The notes under the pieces: generated by a model
Told to the model about the DNA's origin: nothing
Seen by the model: the letters and a program-made list of their open reading frames with translations, nothing else
Databases searched by the model: none
NCBI GenBank assembly: GCA_015680685.1
Contig: MNCI01002773.1
Coordinates: forward strand, 45,572 to 109,571
Reading direction: 5' to 3'
Source of the DNA: Gnetum montanum
Taxonomy: Eukaryota > Streptophyta > Gnetopsida > Gnetales > Gnetaceae
DNA: 64,000 nucleotides
Program-made: the position numbers and the translations under genes
Shown: positions 1 to 10,929 of the stretch, piece by piece
Numbering within the stretch: position 1 is the first letter of the stretch
Layout: the number at the start of each line of letters is the position of its first letter

Positions 1-106
1 CTATTTTATATAATTTTCATACTCAACCATTTTATTGTAAAGTTTTCTACACTTAAACATTTTCTGCATGTATCTTCTATTCTCATCTCTTTCCTACATA
101 GCAAAA

Positions 107-1858
107 TGAACCCTGTTAACACCTCAACTACTACCTTGAGCATGGAGGTGGCTCATCCCATCCAACAGATGGGAGATGTTGAGCAATCCCCTAGCCCTAT
201 GCGACCACAATGGAAATCTCTTAGACTATGTCACCAATCACCTGAACACAGGGCACTCAATGATGAATGATACAACTTCTTATGTGCAAAGCTTTAGGTG
301 GGCTTATCATTAGATTGCCAAGAGATAGAAGCGAAGTGCAGTTTCGATATCATCCATCGAAATGGAAGGGAATTCTTTCCCACCCCTGACATGATCATAC
401 CACTCATTGACAACTTCAAGTGGATCTTGGACCAACTTATTAGGGTGAGCGGGCCGAGAGAGCAAGATGCAACGTCAAACTATGATGAACCCTTGCAAGA
501 TGGGCAGGATGAGTTTAGATCTTGCTCTAACAGTGGCATCCCATTCTATGTCTCAACCCAACAACCTACTCACATATTCATGCTGCACTAGTCATAATCC
601 TCTACCTTCTTTGAGGTGGTCATGATGCTTCCATAGCCCAAGTCTTCGCCAGTGGTAGCTAGCCACCAAGTCCTACCTACATAACAAAGCATAGGACCTC
701 CTGCTTCCTTTTCCTTTGTCATTTCTTCATAGTTTGTTCAACCTTCACAACTGGCATCTATGACACCGATGTTGCCATATGTGCATACCATGCTCATATC
801 GTAGCCACAAATAAGTCACATTCCCTTCATCCCAGCCATCTTAATCCCACCACCAACAATAGCCCTAGCCTCAACTGTGTGGTGGGCCACAACCTCCATA
901 CCCATAGTACAACTATCACATGTGCCATCATACACACAGCAACAAACTTACCAAGCATCACATTTGGCAACATAGCCCACAATAGGGTTGTGGGCCGCTC
1001 TAACGCACCACCAATGGCACAACCAACATAAACCTCTATGATGTCTCTAAGTTTGGATCAAGCATTCCAACTCATCCAAACTCTCACAAACGAAGTTAGG
1101 TGGGTTAAAGTAGCTAACTCGAAGATGGTCCATGTAATGGACTTCTACCAAGATGATCCCATTAGCCTTGTGGTTCCTCCACTAACATTGCCTCCTAGGG
1201 TCCAACTCCCCCAATTTACAAAATAAAATGGCGAGGGTAACCCCAACGCTCACTTAGTAACTTTTCGTTTTGAGTGCTTACTATTACAAGCATGGCCACA
1301 TGCAATCATCCACGTTTTTTCCATGTTCCTAACTAGCAAAGCAATTGAATGGTATCGTGTGCTCCCTAGAGCTTCCATCTCAACTCCAGAAGAGCTACTA
1401 AGCCAATTCATAACTCACTTCAAGTACAACTTGAAGCCTAAGGCCATGTAGACCAACTAATGAACATTAAACAAGGAGCACTAGAACCAATGCAAAAATT
1501 CATACAATGTTGGAGTGCCTCCCTTAATGAGATTCATGAGCCGATAGCCAAAACCCACCTGCTGGCCATTTTCAAGGGCATAGTAAACAATTTCATCAAA
1601 TCAAAGTTGTACTATTTAGCCTTGCATTCTCTTAGCCAAGATTTTGCTTAGACAAAGAGCATACAAGACATGGTGGAAGCTAGTAGGGACCTAGCTTACA
1701 TGGCCTACAAAAATGCACATGCAAAGAAAGACAAAGAAAAGGGGAAGGCCACAACAACCATAGCAACTGTGGCTAATGAAGCTAAGCCCAACAACAACAA
1801 GCTAGCTACTAAGGCACCTAAGGCCCCAACCAACAACAATAAAGCATCAAGTTCTTGA
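107..1858 (+). pseudogene. Gypsy gag N-terminus and core, broken
   Basis: An ATG at 107 follows a typical leader, and the frame is soon broken by stops. Around 270-420 the translation contains YNFLCAKL and later IIHRNGREFFP, which recur in altered form at 31600-31760. From 1038 to 1651 it fits the retrotransposon gag core: a stretch ending PPRVQLPQFTK, then KAIEWYRVLPRASI and a SQFITHF-like segment, close to the family pattern of a Trp-aromatic pair before LP..SI. A Lys/Asn/Ala-rich linker follows at 1670-1858. Stops fall at several places where the family has Gln or Trp. Capsid function is lost. Confidence 0.75.
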
Positions 1859-2080
1859 ACCATGGGAAACAACCAACCTACATCATCGACGACCATAAGG
1901 GAAGTTCCCCTAAGGCCAAACTTTGAGCGCAAGAATTGCTCAAAGCACACCTCTTTTCCAATCAAGCTATTAGAGCTTTTGGATCAATTACTTAGTGTTG
2001 GGTGCATTCAGCACAAACAAATGTTAGAGGATGCATGCAAATGCCATGAGAGGTACTATGAGGTCCTTTGAAACCCTTCT

Positions 2081-2449
2081 GTGGCTATGCTGAATGAGCC
2101 TCTAGTATCTAAGAACTTTAGACTGGACCAGTTCTACAACTACCATCAGCTACATGGCCATGACACATATTACTACTTAGCGTTGAAGGATGACATTCAA
2201 TGCATGATTGATCAAGGCAAGCTGGTCCTTGATGAAAGTAATCCTATCCAACCAGAGAACCAATCCATGAAGGTCTATAAGGATCCACTAAATGCTAGTG
2301 GTGCAGGTTACATTATTAATGCTATTAGCATTGATGATGATGTAGAGCTGGCACATGAATCGTTTGTGGTTCGTGTGCCCTCTTATGACATTGAGGCCTC
2401 AACGTCAACTAGGCCACAAGCCCTCTTTGTCATCAAAGCACCACCTTAG
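2081..2449 (+). pseudogene. Gypsy gag C-terminal zinc-knuckle segment, cysteines lost
   Basis: The peptide includes FYNYHQLHGHDTYYYLALKD followed by a QCMIDQGKL-like tail. Plant gypsy gags of this type normally have a C..H....H....C zinc-binding pattern here, followed by an LK..IQ.LID.G.L helix. The helix and both histidines are kept, but the expected cysteines are replaced by Asn/Tyr-type residues. TGC to TAC is a G-to-A change, as expected for decay of methylated cytosine on the other strand. The 122-residue frame is open, but nucleic-acid binding through zinc is unlikely. Confidence 0.7.
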
Positions 2450-2914
2450 GCACCCATAACACCCTTTGTGGTTAGGGCCCTGCAACACGTTGTGATGATG
2501 GTAGCCTAGACACCTTTTGTCGTTAGGATGTCAAAACATGCGAACCCCCCACTCGTTTAGGGTCCAGTGGTGGAAACTACGTTGCGACCTACCTGCCCAA
2601 AGAGACATGATGAGCATCTGGCCGACAAGATGATCATGGAGCACATGGAGCTAGGTCCCCCTAAGCCTACCCCCTTGTCAACTATTCCCATGGCCTCATT
2701 ATCTCAACCCACCAACACAGACACGCACACTCAATAGGCAAACACTGAGGCTCGAAGGTCCATAGCACAGTCGAAGAACAAATCTCCTCCTCAAGAAATC
2801 TGTCTCCTAGGATGCATGGAGGAGATAAAGATCACCAAAACAATAGATGATGGACAAGATTTTTTGGATGAATTGGCACAAGTCAAATAGGCCCTAAAAT
2901 AGAAAAACACAATA

Positions 2915-3121
2915 TTGAGCCTATATGATTTGATCATGACCTCCCCTGCTCATCGCGAAGCCTTGGTTCGCATGCTAGCATCTATTTCTATTAAGGAAGA
3001 CATGCCAGCAGATGAAAAGGCTATCCATTCCATAATACTCTTGGTTGCAACCAAAGAGCCAAGGTCAACACCTTTGACCTTTTACGATGAAGCAATCAAA
3101 GCTAACCTTGAAATAGAATAG
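2915..3121 (+). pseudogene. Gypsy pre-protease segment
   Basis: The translation has YDLIMTSPAHREALVRML, which matches a conserved stretch just upstream of the aspartic protease in many plant gypsy polyproteins (YDLL..S..HREAL...L), and then a TPLTFYDEAI segment where the family has an ITF.D motif. The protease should follow at once. Instead the frame ends at 3121 and the sequence becomes the 3' end of a LINE on the opposite strand. This marks either a LINE insertion or a later rearrangement. Confidence 0.65.
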
Positions 3122-3525
3122 TGATGTAGCAACCTTTACTTATAGGTTCATTGTTCGATCTTCTTTGCACATGTCCAAACCATCTAAGCCACCATTCTTG
3201 TAACTTATTTGAAATAGAAGCCACTTCAAGTCTTCCCATGATGTTTGTATTATGTAGTTTATCTCTTTTAGTAACATTCAACATCTATCGAAGCATTTGC
3301 ATTTTTGCCCCACCACTTTGTTGTTCATGCCTTCTATGTATTTCCCAACATTCAAAACCATATAAGATAGTAGGCCTAATTATTGTCTTATAAAATTTCC
3401 CTTTAATTTTATTAGTGTTCTTTTATTACATAGAACATCACTAGCTTGTCTTCATTTTGACCAACTTGCCTCAATTCTATTTCTGATATCTTTATCAATT
3501 TCACCACCTGATTGGAGGATTAGTC

Positions 3526-3816
3526 CTAGGTAGTGATACTATTTACAATGAGGGACTTTTTCTTGTCTTGAATAGTCACTTCTATTTTACCATTATATAT
3601 GCTATCATTAAAATTACATTCCATATATTTTGTCGTACTTTTGCTAATTTTTAAGCCTTTTAATTCTAGAGCATGTCTCCACTTCTCCATTTTAGCAACA
3701 ATATTTTCTTGAGATGTATCTACCAACACAATATCATCTAAAAATAGTATATACCAAGGGATTTCATCTTTTAATTCCTTTGTTAATTTATCCATAATAA
3801 AAGAAAATAAGTACAA
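3526..3816 (-). pseudogene. LINE reverse transcriptase fragment with DD motif
   Basis: The peptide reads WYILFLDDIVLVDTS, which is the catalytic box of non-LTR reverse transcriptases (usually FADD), then an ALE.KGLKIS..KT-like segment normal for motif D. Both catalytic aspartates are kept, but Ala is replaced by Leu before them. The N-terminal motifs lie upstream at about 3840-4480 in broken frames. The tail at 3122-3284 contains LRWFGHVQRR, a hallmark near the C-terminus of plant LINE proteins. Confidence 0.8.
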
Positions 3817-4493
3817 GTTAAGTACAAACCCTTAATGTAGACCTACTTTGACTAGAAAATCATATTTTATCCCACAAGTTATTCTAATTTTAGTAGTAGC
3901 TCCTTCATACATATCTTGAATCACTTCAATAATATCTCTAGGCACTCTATCATATGCTTTTTTTCAAATAAATGAAGATCATATATAGATTTTTTTCTAT
4001 ATTTTTTGAATTTTTCCATCAATTATCATATAAAAAAATAGCCTCTATAGTAGATCTCCTTGACATAAATCCAAATTGATTTTCTGAGATCATTGATTCA
4101 AGTCTAAGATGTTGCTCTTTGATTCTCTCTCAAAGCTTCATAGTATGGCTTATAAGCTTGATCCCTCTATAGTTTGCATACTTTTGTACATCTCCTTTAT
4201 TTTTGTAAATAAAAACAACAAAGCTTCTTTTTTTTTCAATTGTTAAGCATTCCTCCATTCTTCAATATTTTTTGTTAAATAATTGTGTTAGCCATGAAAC
4301 CTTTGTATCTCCCAATGTTTCTAAGCTTCTATAGAAATGTTATCCAGTCCAACCGCTTTTCCATTTTTCATCTTTGATAAGGCTATCTTCACCTCAGAGA
4401 AAGAAAGTTCATCAACCAAACTAAAATTTGGTTATTCTTCTTGGATGTCTTTTCTTGGAAATTCTTCATTTAATAATTCTTGAAAATAAATTT

Positions 4494-4775
4494 TCACATA
4501 TCCAAAATTTCATTATCTTTTACCAAAATTCTTTTATTTGCTTCCTTAATGCATTTGACATTAACAATGTCCTTACATTTCATGTTTATGGTTTTTGCCA
4601 ATTTATAAATAGATTTTTCTCCTTCCTTTGTTCCTAATTTTTCATAAAAGCTCTCCAACGCCTTATGTTTGGCTTTGGCTATTGGTACGATTGCCCTCTT
4701 CTTTGCCATTTTGTATATCAGCTTGTTTTCTTGACTACCATTCCTAAAACCATTAGTTTGGATAGTGTGTTTCAC
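4494..4775 (-). pseudogene. LINE linker between endonuclease and reverse transcriptase
   Basis: The 93-residue frame shows AKAKHKALESFYEKLGTKEG, followed by EKSIYKLAKTINMK and VKCIKEANKRILVKD. This fits a typical plant LINE linker (long Lys/Glu-rich helices with a TKEGEK.IY.LAK core, then a short beta segment ending in LVKD). It lies in the right place between endonuclease and reverse transcriptase. No catalytic role is known for the segment itself. Confidence 0.75.
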
Positions 4776-5122
4776 TTCGTCATTCCACCACTATCTCCTT
4801 TGAGATGTATTTTTTGCCTTCTATTTCACCCAAAATGTTTTTTCCAATTTTTTGAATACAACTTTCCATTTTGGCCAAATTAAATTTGCAAAGCAATCCC
4901 ACTTTCAGGTGCCTTCATGAAGTATTATTCTTTGAATAAGGTGATGGTATCTTCTTTCAAATTCCACTATTTTATGCATTTAGACCATTTTCATGTGCTA
5001 CCTTTAAAGCTATGTATAGCTAAATCCATGACTAAGTCGCAAGGCACTCTCCAAGTATGACCTTGCAATCTTTGTACATGGGCCAGTTTCTTTTATGTAG
5101 TAAAAAATAATCAATTTGTGTT

Positions 5123-5419
5123 TTATCCATACCACTTTTGTATGTAATTAAATATTCTGCTTGCAAATTGCAGTAGTGAATCTCCTATATCATTGCACTC
5201 TTCAAATCCTTGTCCTTCATGAATCATGTCATATCCTATTTTTAAAGATCCAACATGATCATTAAAATCTCCTTTAATGAATATGCTTTCTTGAAGCACT
5301 TGATTCAAGGAATTCCAAAAATCTCGCTTAATTGAATTTTCTAGGCCATTTCGTAGAGCATGTACACTAATGATAATGATGACCTCATTTCCAAGCACAA
5401 GTTTGATGCCATAGTTCAA
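5123..5419 (-). pseudogene. LINE endonuclease fragment
   Basis: The peptide contains IFIKGDFNDHVGS, the GD.N.HVG motif of the endonuclease/exonuclease/phosphatase fold in plant L1 elements, where Asp and Asn help bind metal. Beyond this frame, at about 5430-5560, broken translation gives NNVGIITNQF.KDKLVQVYR, matching the usual GVGI..D...K..V..V.R part of the same domain. The enzyme would nick target DNA to prime reverse transcription. It is not functional here because the frame is interrupted. Confidence 0.8.
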
Positions 5420-5690
5420 TCACCATAGCGATATACTTGTACCAATTTATCTTTTACAAATTGATTAGTGATGATACCCACATTGTTTCTGTGAATTTTT
5501 TTCTTAGAAGAGTTTTTAACTTTGGCCTAAATCTTTAGCTTGCTCCCCTTTCCATCTTACTTCTTGGAGGTAGGCAATGCAATGCAAATTCTTAGTCTTT
5601 TTATGGCATTAGAATGGTCTTTTATTGAAAGTGTTGATGTTCTAGGTTACCATCTAAAATTTATGTCGTTGGACTTGCTTCTTTAGCCAC

Positions 5691-6209
5691 ACCTATCCCT
5701 GATGTGGGAACCCTTGTTTGCTTTTCACAACATCTAAGACAACATCTAAGCAAATAATGTTGCACATTGTTTCTAGAAGATGCTTTAGCAAGCCCTTACC
5801 CATTTTCAACAGCAATCAAGCCTTGTGACTACTGTGGGTCACTTTTGTGACTAGTGCGGGTGACTTATGAGGAATGCCCTAACATCTACAAAATCTGAAA
5901 AAGAACTCATTCATGAGATTTGGTCAAGTTTTACACCCAATTGCCAACCTAACACTAACGGTCCTCCTTTCATATTCAGACTTATTCAGACTTAGGGCAA
6001 GGTTAAAACTAAAACCTAGGTGCTGCATCTTAATTTTCAATGATGGCAAAAGTTTTAAAAGCTGAATTTTAATAATAATAATACAAAATCAGGAAAGTGC
6101 ACATTGTAGTAAATTTCCGAGCTTGGTTCAATAGTGTGCAGAAACATACGGATCATATGCAGGAATGCTCCATTTGTGTTTTTTTTTGGTGCTCACTGCA
6201 TAGCAAGAA
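5691..6209 (+). promoter_or_regulatory. Upstream region and 5' leader of the Cpn20-like gene
   Basis: This stretch separates the LINE from the Cpn20-like start codon and must hold the promoter. No clear TATA box stands out; the best A/T candidate is the run of TAA repeats around 6068-6085. Two short ATGs at 6157 and 6165 precede the chosen start at 6210 in other frames, so if transcription begins upstream of them the leader carries small overlapping upstream ORFs. The transcription start cannot be fixed from sequence alone. Confidence 0.35.
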
Positions 6210-9200
6210 ATGGCTGCTGCATCAACATGGCATTTATCAGTGGCAGTAGCTGCAGGAGGTCGCTGTACCCTTCCAAACCAAACTCACAAGACTCATGTTG
6301 CTCCTGTTCTTCGTCTTCATCTTCGTCACGCTGCCCCTGGAGCAAGAATAGGAAGAAGTTTCTCCGTCTCTGCTGTTGCAACCGTAGCTACCAAGGTTCG
6401 AATTTACTATTACTTCGTGTATAGTTTTCATTTTTCATTTTCCGTTTGCCTTCTTCGTTTCCGAGTTTTTTTCCTTTTTAAAATGAAATAGTCGGATCTG
6501 TCGAATGTTTTAATCGAAAAAAAAAACACTCAACCGCATATTTCCAAAATCCTTTGCAATGAGACACTGCGTACAACTGGTTGCTATTTGGCTTGTTGCG
6601 GCTTTTCTTTCCAATGTCTGCCTAATCCGAAATGTAATGATCCGCTTCCACGGCTAAGATTTCGTAAACTGAGTGCCACAGGATTTTTGAATAGAGCGAT
6701 CTGTATGGACGACGATTCAGCTTGAAATATATGGTGTTTTCCTTCTTTTTTTTTGGATAAATTAATCCAATTTTTTGTGTTGAATGAGGTGATTATTTTC
6801 AGCATTCAGCCTCTCGGGGCTTACAGTTGTTTCCATCTTGCAATTGTATTTTTTTTTCTTGTTATGTTGGTTTAAAAAAAGGTGTTCTTTGAGAAGAAGA
6901 AAGCAACATCAGTTACAGGGGAGGGGATTGCAGCGGCAGCTTGTTAAAAGAGAAGCCTTTTTAAACATTCAAAATAATACCCTGAAAAGTCACAGCCAAT
7001 TAAAAACCAAGTCTGAAGGTAAGAGACAATGGAAAGGACTATTCATACCTATTGTTTAAAATTCTAATATTCATGACTTTTAATTGTTAACTAAAAATAA
7101 ACTTTTTGCAATATTTTGCAAAGTGAGTATGGCTGTTCAAACCAAAAATGCATCCCAAAGAGTGCAACTTCATATCATATTCCTGGATAACCAAACCTTT
7201 TTTTTAAGCCAACACTCACCTGCAACTTCAACTTTGTGATTCCAAGCCAGTGATAGGTGGCTCAAATGGTTAGTTCATTGTCTTGTTAGGCAAGAAGTTG
7301 TCAGTTCCTAAGAGTCACATCTGAGGCATTGTTGTATTTCTCTATTATTCATGTAATGTATCATGGTGGCTATATGACTTGAGGTGTATCTATACATGTA
7401 TAATTGGCAAAACATTACTTGAGGTGTATCTATACATGTATAATTGGCAAAACATTAGAGATGACATATATGATGAAATAAAATATCTACATGCAATAAT
7501 TCCAGTATCCATAAGAGTACTAATTAGCTGAGTAAGAATGTTATCATGCCATCTTTAAGTTGAAACTAAAAGATGGAGCAATGAGCAGTAATGAAATATG
7601 CTGATTGTGTTTACTACAAATAATAGAAGATGAGCGACATATAATATTAAAATGTTACATAATAGATTTTTTCAGAAGAAAATAATAAATATTTAGTCAA
7701 TCTTTGTATGTGTTATTTAAGTTACCATTGTTACTTCTAGGGAAATACATAGACGATATGTTCAAGTTATATGAATACTGGATACATCTACTGTACTTAG
7801 AATTTATTTCTACTGATGTATTTATCTGACAGATCCTTTGGGCCTATACAGACATCATATACTATCAGTTTCAATTTCAGTTTCACTACACATTACATTG
7901 AGGAAACTGAGAATTGCTAATACTGAGATGCTAAAAGTGAGACCTTAAGAGAAGAGCTTGATGGTAAAAAGAATGTAAAAATATCACATGAAATAAGAAA
8001 TCGTGGATCTTACTTTTGATTTCCATATTTCTGTAATCATTTTTTTCCATTATTTCTCATTCAAGGATAAATTTTACATACTAGATGGTTTATATAGCCT
8101 CCAATTCTTAGGTGAAAAACCGACGCAGCCAATTTTCTTGAGTATTCTTCAAATTGTTTATTTTGAGACAACTTCAATTATTAGTTTTTCTAGAATCAAT
8201 GACTTTCTCAACTAAAGAGGGATATCTAATGAGTGCATGATATTTATTTATTCTTGAATAATGTTTCTAGATAAGGGTTGTGTAACTCTTGGGGATTGCA
8301 CATTATGTAAATTAACAAGGCTTTTGCAAACAAACAAAAAACTGAAAGCTGTTTTGGCACCTAATCAACTGTTTGGAAGATTTAAGGATGAATTCTATAA
8401 TTAATTGGTTGTTTATGCTTTTAGAAAAGGCTTGATAAAGCATCAAGAATTCCAAATTGACTCTTGGAGAATTAATTTTTGGAAGGATATAACTTTTCAA
8501 ATGGATGCACTATTAAGCACTTCATTGCAGAAAGCGTTATGAACTAAGAATTTCCATGGTTCATTTCCTTAAAAAGCTCGAACTATTGACTTAGTTGTAT
8601 GTGTCTTTCCTTGATAACATAATGAGAGACACTAATTCCACCTATGGATATTGGTTCTACAACAAATATCCCAGGCAACTCCGTAAAAATCCTTTGTATT
8701 TAGGTTATTTTTCTGTTACAAAAATTTTTAGCTCATTTCCAAATTTTGAATTAAAAATGCAGTAATAAGAGGTGGTAAACATGATGAATAGTACATATGA
8801 TATTATAGAAGAATTTTCCTACAAACAAGAGTCCATCTAGGCAATTTTCATTTGATCTTATCTGAGACCCACTACCATAACTGATGATTAGAAATATTAA
8901 AACTGAATGGGCAACTACTAGTTTAGCTATATATTTATGATATATATCTATTATTTGGCTAAGAGAATTTTTTATAGTTTTCAAATTAAAATTTTTCAAA
9001 CTGATTCACTTAGAATTGATTTCCAAAGACAAAGTCCAGGTTACAAAGTAGTTGGACTTTCACAAATAATAATTCCTTGAAAAAGCTCATCTCTTATCCC
9101 AGTGTTATGATGATAATTATTTATTTATCATGGCAAAGTCCAGCAAAGTGGGGGAAAAAAAAAAAAAAAGAAAACGTAACCAAGAGAGCTTCCCTTCACC

Positions 9201-10929
9201 ATTACAATGATAAAATTATTTTTCTGTAACAAAGGAGGATTTTCCTGGTGGAGCTAGTAATTGGTCTCTTGGGCCAAAAGGAAGTCTAAAATTCTCACTG
9301 GATGTCAATAATCTTCCTGGTAACTAAGGTTTACATTGATTTCATTTTTCTTTGAAGTGAGCTGATGCAATTTTTTTCATAGAAACCCTCCAAATCATTG
9401 ATTAGCTGGCTGCCACTTTTTGCTGTAATTTACTTTATATTTTTGTTATCCAGACCTTGCACTTTTTATCCGCTATTATTGGTGAAGCTATATTCAGCTT
9501 CGAATGGTTGTTGCCTGTATTAGTGAACATTATTTAAGAGTTAAGTAGCAACATGGCGCCATATCTCCGTGCAAGTTTATTATCTCCTTTGTTATTCTTA
9601 CATTTCCTTTTCTTTGCAATTACTGGTTTTTATATGTTATTTTCCTACTTGCATATAAATACATTTGACCACGAACGTATCTATGCCTGTTGTACACCTA
9701 TGAAGAATTCTAAAAGGTTTTTCCCCATATTTTGTTGACCTGTTAAACTGTGTGTCTCGATTCTTATTTTCAAATTAAATCTTCAAGATCAAATCTCTTT
9801 TGCTTTCTACTATTTAGCTGCATAAACCAATTGTTATAACTGAAGAGGAGTACAACTGAAACTTCAGTATTGACCTTCTTTTGGTTTTATGATAGTTCAC
9901 GAAATTGAAACCATTGGGTGATCGTGTAATTCTGAAAATCCAACAACCTGAAGAAAAAAGTCTTAATGGGTTATTGCGGCTTAGTGAATCCTTTAATAGA
10001 CCTCAAGTTGGTGAAATTGTGGCTGTTGCTGACAAAGATACAACGGAGAGTACCAAAGTAGAAGGTACCATTCAGGTAAGGTGTTAATGCAATAAACATT
10101 TGTGCATTAATGTTTGTGCAACTAAGAGTTTAGTGAGGCTTTCTTTTAATTTGATAAAACTAGTTTCATTTTAATGTTTTGGAGTTGCAGCCTGGTGCAA
10201 AAGTAGTTTATTCAAAATATGCAGGGACTGAGGTTGAATTCAATGAAGCTGACCATCTTATTCTCAAAGAAAGTGACATCATTGGTTTTTTAGAAACAGA
10301 TGACATAAAGGATTTAAAACCTTTGCAGGACCGAATTTTAGTTAAGGTATGCTATTCTCTGATTTGTAGGAACCTTCAACAACAATTTAAAAAAAAAAAC
10401 AAAATGCCAATAACCCTTCCAGAATTGGAATCTGTTCATTTTAACTTCTAGAGTTTCTTTCCCTGTTAAAAAGTGGCATAGACTCATGACAATGTCAATT
10501 CATACTTAATAAGTCGTGTATGCAGGCGACAGAGTCCGAGGACACTACTTCTGGAGGTGTGATTCTAACGCCAAGTGCTAAGGAGAAATCTTCCGAAGGA
10601 TTGGTATGGCAGAGAGATTTGCTACTGCCAGTTTTAATTTTTAAATAGTTATATCATCTAGATTATGTTATGTACCTGAACAGGTTGTAGCTGTAGGATC
10701 AGCTTTAATCAATCCAGCAAACAACCAAAAACAGGGTTCAGATTCAAGCAATGAAGATGAAGAACAAAAACACGAGTTAGGTGCTGAAGGCAAAAGACCA
10801 AAACAGCCAAATATTTTTCCCGGAAGTAAAATCTTGTTTTCCAAATTTTCAGGAAACGAATTCAAAAGCAAGGATAGATCTCAGTATCGTGTAATCAGGC
10901 TATCTGATGTTATTGCTTTGTTGCCTTAA
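6210..10929 (+). CDS. CPN20: Chloroplast 20 kDa co-chaperonin (double GroES domain), five exons
   Basis: Exons 6210-6395, 9896-10075, 10191-10346, 10526-10603 and 10684-10929 join in one frame to 281 codons plus TAA; all four introns are GT-AG and in phase 0. Residues 1 to about 60 form a chloroplast transit peptide: Ser/Ala/Arg-rich with no Asp or Glu. Two GroES-like domains follow, the first from KPLGDRVILK (67-76) through YSKYAGTEVEF, the second from KPLQDRILVK (165-174) through FSKFSGNEFK. The family acts as the lid of the plastid Cpn60 folding chamber. The second mobile loop is normal (SGGVILTP, 183-190), but the first reads NGLLRL where the family has GGILLP. An acidic, polar insertion (about 211-245) makes the protein longer than typical Cpn20. 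Either a true Cpn20 or a divergent paralogue; the gene looks intact. Confidence 0.9.
6396..9895 (+). other. Intron 1 of the Cpn20-like gene, about 3.5 kb
   Basis: The intron begins with GT at 6396 after an AAG codon and ends with AG at 9894-9895 after a T-rich tract. It is far longer than the other three introns (115, 179 and 80 bp). It is AT-rich with only short chance ORFs. No retroelement protein motif is recognised in it. It holds a direct 40-bp tandem duplication (7377-7456) and a run of As near 9155. Confidence 0.8.
7377..7456 (+). repeat. Exact 40-bp tandem duplication in intron 1
   Basis: Two head-to-tail copies, 7377-7416 and 7417-7456, are identical over 40 bases, starting acttgaggtgtatctatac. 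Identity with no mismatch, next to old decayed repeats, suggests a recent duplication, possibly still variable between individuals. Confidence 0.9.

Larger units (their letters stand above)
1..3121 (+). mobile_element. Decayed Ty3/gypsy retrotransposon, gag to pre-protease part
   Basis: Coding remnants on the + strand follow the order of a plant Ty3/gypsy gag polyprotein: N-terminal gag, core gag, a broken zinc knuckle, then a conserved segment that normally precedes the protease. Frames are cut by many stops and shifts, so no protein can be made. The element enters from outside the window, so its 5' LTR is not seen. It ends abruptly at about 3121, where LINE sequence on the other strand begins; protease, reverse transcriptase and integrase are absent. 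The N-terminal gag part resembles the fragment at 31567-31799, so both belong to one family. Confidence 0.8.
3122..5690 (-). mobile_element. L1-type LINE, degenerate
   Basis: Read on the - strand, the order is apurinic endonuclease (5690 to about 5123), linker (about 4900-4490), reverse transcriptase (about 4490-3520) and the C-terminal tail (about 3290-3122). Frames are broken throughout. No LTRs are present. No poly(T) tract, which would be the tail in this orientation, is seen at the 3122 side, so the 3' end appears lost or eroded. It abuts the truncated gypsy fragment at 3121. The call rests on several independent motifs given in the sub-entries. Confidence 0.85.

Noticed and set aside
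1705..1965. Hydrophobic 86-residue ORF on the - strand
   Set aside because: It is the antisense of the Lys/Asn/Ala-rich gag linker on the + strand.
6134..6491. Other ORFs over exon 1 (Cys/Ser-rich + frame and two - frames)
   Set aside because: They overlap the transit-peptide exon and have no homology; the exon 1 frame joins cleanly to the GroES exons.
9553..9738. 61-residue ORF in intron 1
   Set aside because: No motif and no splice support; it is in AT-rich intron sequence and is likely chance.
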